Below the pieces are notes generated by a model. It made no database searches and was not told the origin of the DNA. It saw only the letters and a program-made list of their open reading frames with translations. A program made the position numbers and the translations under genes. A DNA stretch of 5,412 nt from contig PFLF01000073.1 of the NCBI GenBank assembly GCA_002784505.1, forward strand, positions 8,168 to 13,579, in the 5' to 3' direction. The DNA is from Candidatus Roizmanbacteria bacterium CG_4_10_14_0_8_um_filter_39_9 (GTDB lineage: Bacteria; Patescibacteriota; Microgenomatia; UBA1406; GWC2-37-13). Positions within the stretch are counted from its first letter, which is position 1. Every line of letters starts with the position of its first letter. Positions 1 through 4,854 of this stretch are shown here, in pieces.

Positions 1-198
1 TATTTGCAAAGAGTCTTTCTGGTAAGGGGTAATGAGATCAAAATTCAAATCCACCGAAAATCGGGGGAGATGATAAAAAAACAAGGCGGCTGTACCACCT
101 TTGAAACCTAAAACCGGGCTTAATACGTCATCCTTATATATGTCAAGGAGTATATTAGTAAGATGGATCTTATGTATTGCCGACTCGAGAGCTTTCAT
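1..198 (-). CDS. abiEii: AbiEii/AbiGii-family nucleotidyltransferase toxin, N-terminal part (runs off left edge)
   Basis: This is the first 66 codons of the toxin of a type IV toxin-antitoxin system. AbiEii proteins are cytoplasmic nucleotidyltransferases of the DNA polymerase beta superfamily; studied members act on tRNA or nucleotides, and their pairs block phage. The sequence shows the family's first motif: GFKGGTAALFFYHL (residues 31-44, GGT at 34-36), then PRFSVDLNFDL (45-55). The GG(T/S) turn and the acidic pair downstream bind nucleotide and metal. Here the pair reads D50-L-N52, whereas family members usually have DxD, so the second carboxylate appears to be Asn. The start is fixed by a 4-base ATGA overlap with the antitoxin stop (195-198), typical of translational coupling, and there is no separate ribosome site. 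The rest of the catalytic domain lies outside the window, so intactness cannot be judged. Identity is secure at family level. Confidence 0.9.
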   Translation of the reverse strand, partial: MKALESAIHKIHLTNILLDIYKDDVLSPVLGFKGGTAALFFYHLPRFSVDLNFDLITPYQKDSLQI

Positions 199-773
199 GG
201 AGTAATGTAACTTTTAATAAACTCAGCAATGGTGTTATTTTTATATACTTGTTCATTCAGTTCGGACATGAGAGACCAGTTGATACTCCGCAAATTGTCA
301 AAATGTTGGACGCCATCAAGATATATCGTGTCACAAAGTGCTCGTTCGGGAGTCGCCATATACACTCCTTCTATTAGCTCTATTCCCAATGAATTTAACA
401 AATATGCATCTTTTATTTTCCGATAAATATACGTTTGAGCATCTACGGTCAATGTCTCGCTTCTATTGGTAATCGCAAAAAGAGAAGTATAGGGCTGAAA
501 AACGATACCCTCTTTTTGTAATATCGTATAGAGGCTGATATAGGAAGGTATCCGAAACTTATTGGCAAATTCTTCCCGGGAATAATCTTTCGTGAATGTA
601 TAGGTGCCCTGCATGATTCTGAAAATATCCTTTTTTTTTACAACATAATATAAAGCGTCCTGCAATTGGCTCGGAGAAATGCTGAGAAGTTGCCGCATCT
701 CATTGAGAGTAAAAACGGTTTGAACTGCTTTTTTTGCCTTTAATAGTGCTGTCACTATATTTACATGACGCAT
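195..773 (-). CDS. abiEi: AbiEi-family type IV antitoxin and transcriptional repressor
   Basis: Cognate antitoxin of the AbiE pair, 192 residues, a normal length for the short form. AbiEi proteins repress their own operon through an N-terminal winged helix and neutralise AbiEii without the stable complex typical of type II systems. Visible parts are an N-terminal winged helix-turn-helix (about 1-60: TLNEMRQLLSISPSQLQDAL as recognition region, then wing-like IFRIMQGTYTF at 50-60) and a C-terminal domain. The latter holds SYISLYTILQKEGIVFQP (77-94), YIYRKI (115-120) and the family signature ATPERALCDTIYL (140-152). The ATG at 773 is chosen because a strong promoter ends only 9 bases upstream and no in-frame start follows until residue 26. 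The transcript would be leaderless. The toxin start overlaps its stop by ATGA. The large palindrome at 766-802 over the promoter and start codon is its probable binding site. Confidence 0.92.
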   Translation of the reverse strand: MRHVNIVTALLKAKKAVQTVFTLNEMRQLLSISPSQLQDALYYVVKKKDIFRIMQGTYTFTKDYSREEFANKFRIPSYISLYTILQKEGIVFQPYTSLFAITNRSETLTVDAQTYIYRKIKDAYLLNSLGIELIEGVYMATPERALCDTIYLDGVQHFDNLRSINWSLMSELNEQVYKNNTIAEFIKSYITP

Positions 774-802
774 AATACGTAAATATTACGTAATACGCGT
801 CA
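766..802. promoter_or_regulatory. 37-bp imperfect palindrome, probable AbiEi operator
   Basis: A dyad centred on base 784 pairs 15 of 18 positions. Outer arms are TGACGC (766-771) and GCGTCA (797-802); inner arms are TACGTAA (776-782) and its complement TTACGTA (786-792). A shifted perfect 12-bp palindrome, TATTACGTAATA, lies at 784-795, and TACGTAA is repeated directly 11 bp apart (776 and 787), about one helical turn. The dyad covers the -10 element, the expected transcription start and the abiEi start codon. AbiEi proteins are known to bind inverted repeats at their own promoter, so negative autoregulation is the likely role. Binding itself is inferred. Confidence 0.72.
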
Positions 803-811
803 CAAAGTCAA
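783..811 (-). promoter_or_regulatory. Sigma70-type promoter of the abiEi-abiEii operon
   Basis: Read on the minus strand, TTGACT (811-806) and TAATAT (788-783) are separated by exactly 17 bases, each one mismatch from consensus. The expected transcription start, 6-7 bases past the -10, falls near 775-777. That is only 2-4 bases before the ATG at 773, and no Shine-Dalgarno sequence can fit, so a leaderless or nearly leaderless mRNA is predicted. The hexamers and spacing are seen directly; the start site is inferred. Confidence 0.75.
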
Positions 812-903
812 GGGGAATTTAAATATGAATCTTTTCTCATCTTTGATCAGGCCCAGGAAGACTCCGGCAAGCAGATTATAAAATTTTGTTTTTTGATCAA
901 TCG
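812..903. other. Gap between the large gene and the abiE promoter, no clear terminator
   Basis: These 92 bases follow the TAA of the 760-residue gene. They contain a small bulged hairpin (GCC-GGA with TCC-GGC, 851-868, loop AGAC on the plus strand) but no T-run close to it on either strand, so an intrinsic terminator is not supported. TTGATCAA (893-900) is a short palindrome of unknown meaning. Readthrough from the large gene into abiEi is therefore possible, although abiEi has its own strong promoter. Confidence 0.4.
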
Positions 904-3186
904 TTATCCACCTGACGCTGCCTCCCCAACTTTTAATGCTCCAAACCCAAGGCCCCCAGCTGCTGCAGCCCCCCCAGCTGCCCCCAATGCGCCGCCTGCA
1001 CTCAAGCCGGGAATAACACCGGCCGCACCAAGGCCGCTTCCAAGGCCAAGTACTATAAAAAGTAGCCATGCAAGTTTCTTAAGAAGACCAGGATTCCCTG
1101 CCATACCCTTTGCTTCCATTCGCTTCATAAAGTTATTTGCTGCTGAATTTTGCTCAAGGGCTTCTGTTATGTCGGGTTCGCAGTACTTATATATCTGATT
1201 GAGCTGATCATAGTTTACCGTTTTATTACCGTCTCCCGACACCATTTCCCACATACTCCTTCTTGAGCCTTCATATTTAATTTTACGCCCAATCCGAAGT
1301 AAATGCCCATTTACACCCTCCTTCAAATAGGCATCCATGGTCAAATAGCTTCCATACATTTTTTGTCGGTATTCCGATCCATGATTTTTCATCATCTTTT
1401 CAAGTACTTCAAAGTTGTTTGTTTTGTTTGTCTTGTCATTCTCTTTTATTTTGTCAAATATTTTATTAACTTGTTCTATCTGCTGTGCTGGCGTATAGAT
1501 ACTTTTTTTCCCATCTGGCGTTTTTGCAAAGATTGCCTTTACTTTTGCGTCTGTTGTAAGTTCCATTACGCGCGCCATCTCAAGCATTACACCTTGGTCT
1601 TCCAATGTTAATAACTGTATCCCTTCCATGATATTATCGCCGTGAATGGTTGTTTCCTTGGTCGAAGCATTAAAATCTACATATCTCGTTGCCTCAGCTA
1701 TAATAAGCTTCTTTTCCATTTCTGACCCTGCTTCAGCAATTCGCTTTTCATAAATTTCTGCATTAAGGGTATCTGCCTCGCCTTGATCTTTTTTCCATAC
1801 CTCTGCAAGTGACTTGCCAATGACAGTTTTCATCTCGGCAAGAAGATCATCTTCACGCGAAAGTCGCGTATCAAGATTCGTTGATATATTTTTGCCTTCA
1901 GGAGCTGTTTTGGCAGACAACGTATTTAGTTCACGGCTTGATGAAATACCCTCCGTAATTTCGCTTTTAACTCCTGGTGAATCGACGAAATCGGATACAC
2001 TCCTATAAGTAGCAAGATCTGTATCGAAATTATTTATACCTTTAAGTTCTACTATTCTTTTATTTATCGCCTCAGCTTTGTCATCCAGCATCTTTCGCTG
2101 TGACCCATCCTTATGAGTTGTTTCTCTTGTTGTTGTTTTGGTGTTTCCAGTATTCCGCTCTATTGTTTTTTCTACAGGAGTATCATTTAGGTTGCCTTCC
2201 AGTTGTTTGTTCAATCCCGCAAGTTCCTTCTCAATTCTCAGATACTCGGCCACAGCGCCATAGTTGACAATACCCATTTTTCCGGCAAGATTTCGTTTGA
2301 AGTCACTTTCGTTGTTACTCGCCTTGAGTATTTCTACTACTTCATCATTTGTAGTCTCCTTTGGAAGACCTGATCCTCCTCCTTTATAGGCCCGGGAAAC
2401 AGCGTCTGTAATACGCGCCGCTTTATCATCTAAAGTTTTTTTGGCATTCTCTGTATCGGTGGCAAGCTTCGCTTTTCCTTCCGGAGTCATTTCTCCGAGT
2501 TTCAGTATTTTTTCATGAACTGCGTGAAGATTGGCGCTTAGTGTGTCTCTAAACCGTTGATCGGTGAATACCATATCCTCAAACACCGCTTTCTGTTTGG
2601 CAATATCCCCAGGAGGAAGATTAGATAACTGCCCTAATATGTCACCTATCGTTGGATCGGTCAGCATTGCCTCTTGGGCTTTTGCTTGTAGTAAGGGTAG
2701 AGTCTCTACTCCCAATGCTTTAAAAGAAGGATTGCGATCTTTCAATCGTGTTATTTCTTCATTTACATTACCACCAGCATTTTGAATTTTAAGAAGATCC
2801 ATGTAAAACATCACTGATGATATTTGCTCACCTGTCTTCTTTGCCTGTTCGAATCGGTTTATTTGTTTTTCCTCTGCGTTGGGACTTTGAATGGCTTTTC
2901 CTTCGCCGTTAACATTTCCCGATCCCCCGCCAAAACGAGCAATATCCTGTTGAATATTGGAGCTATCGTACTTTGGTTTATTTTTCTCTCCATTCGCTAT
3001 TCTACCTAAAACATCTTCATCCTTAGCCTTCTCAGCTTTTGCTTTAGTTATTTCTTTCATCAAGTCAATTTGACCCTTATTTAAACCGAACGCTTTTTCT
3101 GTTGCCTTTGGTACATTTTTCATTCCTACCACTACTTCAAGCCCAACCGGTCTATTGTCTGCTGATGGTAACCCTGGTGCTGCCAT
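904..3186 (-). CDS. Large helical protein with C-terminal glycine/alanine-rich membrane tail, function unknown
   Basis: I do not recognise this 760-residue protein. It lacks an N-terminal signal peptide. Residues 1 to about 700 are charged, Lys/Glu-rich and mostly helix-like, broken by flexible stretches: GGGSG at 86-90 and again at 269-273, and a Thr/Asn-rich linker around 338-362. These suggest three or more helical segments (roughly 100-265, 280-335, 365-695). The C-terminus is quite different: after LLKK (701-704) comes a hydrophobic helix (about 705-725), a PG turn (726-727), then a Gly/Ala-rich apolar stretch to about 751 with several GxxxG-type spacings, ending AASGG. With basic residues before the first helix, the bulk should lie in the cytoplasm, held by a tail anchor or helical hairpin. 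It starts one base after the stop of the 110-residue gene, without a clear Shine-Dalgarno, so translation is probably coupled. Structural, secreted or defence roles are all open. Confidence 0.82.
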   Translation of the reverse strand: MAAPGLPSADNRPVGLEVVVGMKNVPKATEKAFGLNKGQIDLMKEITKAKAEKAKDEDVLGRIANGEKNKPKYDSSNIQQDIARFGGGSGNVNGEGKAIQSPNAEEKQINRFEQAKKTGEQISSVMFYMDLLKIQNAGGNVNEEITRLKDRNPSFKALGVETLPLLQAKAQEAMLTDPTIGDILGQLSNLPPGDIAKQKAVFEDMVFTDQRFRDTLSANLHAVHEKILKLGEMTPEGKAKLATDTENAKKTLDDKAARITDAVSRAYKGGGSGLPKETTNDEVVEILKASNNESDFKRNLAGKMGIVNYGAVAEYLRIEKELAGLNKQLEGNLNDTPVEKTIERNTGNTKTTTRETTHKDGSQRKMLDDKAEAINKRIVELKGINNFDTDLATYRSVSDFVDSPGVKSEITEGISSSRELNTLSAKTAPEGKNISTNLDTRLSREDDLLAEMKTVIGKSLAEVWKKDQGEADTLNAEIYEKRIAEAGSEMEKKLIIAEATRYVDFNASTKETTIHGDNIMEGIQLLTLEDQGVMLEMARVMELTTDAKVKAIFAKTPDGKKSIYTPAQQIEQVNKIFDKIKENDKTNKTNNFEVLEKMMKNHGSEYRQKMYGSYLTMDAYLKEGVNGHLLRIGRKIKYEGSRRSMWEMVSGDGNKTVNYDQLNQIYKYCEPDITEALEQNSAANNFMKRMEAKGMAGNPGLLKKLAWLLFIVLGLGSGLGAAGVIPGLSAGGALGAAGGAAAAGGLGFGALKVGEAASGG

Positions 3187-3187
3187 A

Positions 3188-3520
3188 TTATTGGATAAAC
3201 GCGTGTAACTTGTTTTGGATCGCTTTTACCTTCTCAACGTCTTCTTTAGCTTTTTCTTCATACTTAAATTTCACACACATATTTTTGTATAGTTCCCATT
3301 TTGCAGGTAATTCATCCAAAAAATGCATCACATCCTCGGTCGATGAAGCTTTTCCTAAATGAGCAAGGGCATATTTTGCAATTAATCGCGCCTGGGGTGC
3401 GTCAACTTTATTATCTTGAAGCCCCTGCAGCATAACGGTCAATATGTCTTCATAAATTCGATCGCGAAGCATATTGACAGAATTCGCAACGGTCGCAGTT
3501 TGATCCATAATACATTTCAT
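3188..3520 (-). CDS. Small soluble helical protein, partner of the 760-residue membrane protein, function unknown
   Basis: I do not recognise this 110-residue protein. It has no signal peptide and no membrane segment, and looks entirely helical. Residues 8-58 hold amphipathic stretches (VNMLRDRIYEDILTVMLQGL, then ARLIAKYALAHLG). Residues 60-84 carry EDVMHFLDELPAKWELYKNM, and the C-terminus (86-108) is a Lys/Glu-rich helix that could form a coiled coil. Its stop and the next ATG are separated by one base (TAATATG), so the two proteins are probably made together and may bind each other; an adaptor or chaperone-like role is conceivable but unproven. The start may be ATG 3520 or ATG 3508 (Met5). 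Neither has a Shine-Dalgarno sequence, and I see no consensus promoter in the gap upstream. Confidence 0.75.
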   Translation of the reverse strand: MKCIMDQTATVANSVNMLRDRIYEDILTVMLQGLQDNKVDAPQARLIAKYALAHLGKASSTEDVMHFLDELPAKWELYKNMCVKFKYEEKAKEDVEKVKAIQNKLHAFIQ

Positions 3521-3594
3521 ACTAACATAATCATTTTTCCATTTGCAAGGGCTATTTAGTCCACAATTAACACGTTAGTGGAAGATGGTAAATG

Positions 3595-3624
3595 GTTAAC
3601 GAATTAATGAGTTAACGAATTAAT
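3595..3624. repeat. Tandem 14-bp direct repeat in the gap upstream of the two-gene unit
   Basis: GTTAACGAATTAAT occurs at 3595-3608 and again, identically, at 3611-3624, giving a 16-bp period. Each copy contains the palindrome GTTAAC. The repeats lie 75-104 bases upstream of the ATG at 3520 and just past the end of the RelE-type toxin. They could bind a regulator of the 110/760-residue unit or be a remnant of mobile DNA. The rest of the gap 3521-3679 holds only a weak dyad (3631-3653, 7-bp stem with one wobble pair, 9-base loop) without a U-run on the minus strand, so I do not call a terminator. Confidence 0.6.
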
Positions 3625-3679
3625 AGGTTTAGGATAGTGCGGCAGTCTATCTTATATTTATACGAACGTGAAGAGAATT

Positions 3680-3946
3680 TTATAGATAGACTTCGTCGTG
3701 AGAGCCGATGTCAAAAAAATAATACATGTCTTCTGTGAGAGTAAAGATCGCCCGGAGATTCGGCCTGATGGATATACTCCAATCAGTTTTCATACTTCCC
3801 TGAAGTTTGTGCAAACGAAGAGACGGATTCCGCTTGTCTACGAGCAATAATGCAATTTTTTCCTTTATCAAATTCCCCAGCCTCTTATCTCTCTTATTTA
3901 TTTTTTTATATTTTGAGATAAACAATGATGAGTAATAAGCTTTCAT
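3680..3946 (-). CDS. RelE/YafQ-type toxin of a type II toxin-antitoxin pair
   Basis: An 88-residue basic protein of the RelE/ParE superfamily, whose RelE and YafQ branches cut mRNA in the ribosomal A site. The order of motifs fits: an N-terminal helical hairpin with basic charge (FISKYKKINKRDKRLGNLIKE, about 9-29), then LRLHKLQG (43-50), WSISIRPNLRAIF (56-68) and the closing strand FFDIGSHDEVY (77-87). By analogy with YafQ, H46 and H83 match catalytic-site histidines, and R65 matches the conserved Arg of the RelE fold. The positions matching YafQ H63 and D67 are S59 and N63, so the active site is of a mixed RelE/YafQ kind. The ATG overlaps the antitoxin stop by 4 bases (ATGA, 3943-3946), so it is the second gene of the operon. 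Endoribonuclease activity is inferred from the family; a ParE-like gyrase poison is less likely given the two histidines. Confidence 0.87.
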   Translation of the reverse strand: MKAYYSSLFISKYKKINKRDKRLGNLIKEKIALLLVDKRNPSLRLHKLQGSMKTDWSISIRPNLRAIFTLTEDMYYFFDIGSHDEVYL

Positions 3947-4200
3947 AGTTTGTCTAAATCATAAGGTGAATCCAAAAGTACTGCCTTGCCATCTTTATAC
4001 TCTTGTATAGCTTTTTCTGTTAACTTTTCGAGCCTTTTGCTCATTTTATAAGTTGGGTATTCTTCAACGGTTTCTATCACTTCACGCGCAACAAGAAACT
4101 TTATATATTTTGTCACGTTGTACCCAAGAGCCTTACTTTTGACAGAAAGTGCAGCTACTTCTTCGGGGGTTAGTGTGATTTGAATTTTTTGTGTGCTCAT
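3943..4200 (-). CDS. Ribbon-helix-helix antitoxin (RelB/DinJ-like) of the type II pair
   Basis: An 85-residue antitoxin for the adjoining RelE/YafQ-type toxin. The N-terminus has the ribbon-helix-helix pattern: strand KIQITL (5-10), helix TPEEVAALSVKSKALG (11-26), turn YNVT (27-30) and helix KYIKFLVAREVIE (31-43). Dimers of such domains bind operator DNA through the paired strands. The C-terminal half (about 44-85, Glu/Lys-rich, ending SPYDLDKL) is the part expected to wrap the toxin. The gene is first in the operon and overlaps the toxin start by ATGA. The ATG at 4200 is preceded 8 bases upstream by a -10 element, leaving no room for a Shine-Dalgarno sequence and pointing to a leaderless message. 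The dyad at 4204-4226 is its likely operator. The antitoxin role is well supported by fold and neighbour; the subfamily name is not certain. Confidence 0.86.
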   Translation of the reverse strand: MSTQKIQITLTPEEVAALSVKSKALGYNVTKYIKFLVAREVIETVEEYPTYKMSKRLEKLTEKAIQEYKDGKAVLLDSPYDLDKL

Positions 4201-4203
4201 ATA

Positions 4204-4226
4204 GTTAGATATTACTACTTTCTAAC
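4204..4226. promoter_or_regulatory. 23-bp dyad over the promoter, probable antitoxin operator
   Basis: GTTAGA (4204-4209) and TCTAAC (4221-4226) form inverted arms 11 bases apart; counting inner bases, 9 of 11 pairs match around centre 4215. The dyad spans the -10 element and part of the spacer, where a bound ribbon-helix-helix antitoxin would block RNA polymerase. The repeat is seen directly; its use as operator is inferred from the way type II systems autoregulate. Confidence 0.62.
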
Positions 4227-4237
4227 GACTTTGTCAA
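4209..4237 (-). promoter_or_regulatory. Sigma70-type promoter of the type II toxin-antitoxin operon
   Basis: On the minus strand TTGACA (4237-4232), a perfect -35, is followed after 17 bases by TAATAT (4214-4209), one mismatch from the -10 consensus. The expected start is near 4201-4203, only 1-3 bases before the ATG at 4200, so the mRNA should be leaderless. The same arrangement is seen in front of abiEi. The -35 lies at, or within, the probable left end of the neighbouring insertion sequence. Confidence 0.78.
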
Positions 4238-4244
4238 TACTGAG

Positions 4245-4261
4245 TCTTGTACAATACAAGA
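4245..4261. repeat. Short perfect inverted repeat at the insertion sequence left end
   Basis: TCTTGTA and TACAAGA form perfect 7-base arms around the 3-base loop CAA. The structure sits between the toxin-antitoxin -35 box and the first full subterminal repeat. It could be part of a transposase site, or a small hairpin in a transcript entering the element. It has no T-run, so it is not an intrinsic terminator. Confidence 0.5.
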
Positions 4262-4307
4262 TGAGCCTGAAAGCAGGTACGGTTTCAAATACAACTTGAG
4301 CCTGTAA
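4254..4307. repeat. Two subterminal direct repeats of the insertion sequence, 35 bp apart
   Basis: ATACAANNTGAGCCTGNAA occurs at 4254-4272 and 4289-4307, identical at the 16 fixed positions. A third, degenerate relative (TGAGTCTTGTAC) lies at 4241-4252. Repeats of this kind near an element's end are commonly transposase binding sites; that role is inferred here. They precede the transposase start by 26 bases, so they could also influence its transcription. Confidence 0.6.
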
Positions 4308-4332
4308 CAAAAGGGAACCATGCCGGTGATAT

Positions 4333-4854
4333 ATGACTATTACCATGAATGATTCCCCACTGAAAACTATAGAGGAGTTGAGAAAATTTCTCAAATCCTC
4401 AACTTTACTGTCCTTTAAGGGACAAAAAAGAGATGAGATTTATGAATGGGTTGAAGATACAATTATCAAATTTGATTATCATGTTTTAGGGAAAAAAGAT
4501 AAAGGAGTAGTTAAAAAGTACCTTGAAAAAATAACCGGATTGTCAAGAGCCCAGGTAACGCGACTCATTGGTAAACAAAGAAAAACGGGGACTGTTACAG
4601 TTGAGCAATCTCATCATCGTATATTCCCAAAAATATACTCTGACCAAGATATCTGGCTTTTGGCAACAACTGATGAACTCCACGATTTCCCAAATGGAGT
4701 AATGATTAAAAAAATATTACGAAGAATGTTTACGGAGTATAAAGATTTAACGTATGAAAATATTTCAAATATTTCAGTAGGTCATATTTACAATTTAAGG
4801 AAATCTGTTCATTATCAAAGGTTAACTAAAAAATATGAAAAAAACAAAACCTAG
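4333..4854 (+). CDS. Transposase N-terminal part, DNA-binding region (5' piece of a frameshifted gene)
   Basis: These 173 codons hold the DNA-binding half of an rve-type transposase. A first helix-turn-helix lies at about residues 59-85 (KYLEKITGLSRAQVTRLIGK), followed by a basic linker. A second helix-rich region, LTYENISNISVGHIYNLRKS (139-158), precedes the point where the frame breaks. The catalytic core is absent and is found in the next reading frame. Translation ends at TAG 4852-4854 right after an A7 run (4838-4844). Removing one A makes the reading continue as YEKTKPRIVNIGERRKP into the core, matching what I recall as the usual continuous layout of these proteins, so this looks like a single-base insertion in one gene. 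Start 4333 follows a weak GGTG at 4326-4329; ATG 4345 (Met5) is an alternative. The piece could still bind the element ends and act as an inhibitor, but that is speculation. Confidence 0.82.
   Translation: MTITMNDSPLKTIEELRKFLKSSTLLSFKGQKRDEIYEWVEDTIIKFDYHVLGKKDKGVVKKYLEKITGLSRAQVTRLIGKQRKTGTVTVEQSHHRIFPKIYSDQDIWLLATTDELHDFPNGVMIKKILRRMFTEYKDLTYENISNISVGHIYNLRKSVHYQRLTKKYEKNKT

Noticed and set aside
177..426. Two plus-strand open frames opposite abiEi
   Set aside because: They lie antisense to a clear AbiEi coding sequence and resemble nothing.
851..868. Hairpin after the 760-residue gene as intrinsic terminator
   Set aside because: Short bulged stem, and no T-run directly after it on either strand.
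800..1069. Minus-strand open frame with an apolar segment near its end (NLLAGVFLGLI)
   Set aside because: Most of it overlaps the large gene in another frame and has Trp/Arg-rich, non-protein-like composition. It would matter only if the G7 run slips.
893..1198. Proline/alanine-rich open frame on the plus strand
   Set aside because: It is the antisense of the Gly/Ala tail of the 760-residue gene; the composition follows from the GC-rich repeats and there is no ribosome site.
1303..1611. Plus-strand open frame with strongly hydrophobic Phe/Tyr/Cys-rich sequence
   Set aside because: Antisense to Lys/Glu-rich helical coding DNA, which generates Phe/Leu-rich shadows; no start signals.
3631..3653. 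Dyad after the RelE-type toxin as terminator
   Set aside because: Stem of about 7 bp including a wobble pair, a 9-base loop and no U-run on the minus strand.
195..3946. TGA reassigned to glycine (Gracilibacteria-type code)
   Set aside because: TGA ends two genes exactly at ATGA overlaps with their partners, which fits the standard bacterial code.
4835..4854. Programmed -1 frameshift as in IS3 elements
   Set aside because: The second frame is +1 relative to the first, and the continuous protein is recovered by deleting one A, so the -1 slippery model does not fit.
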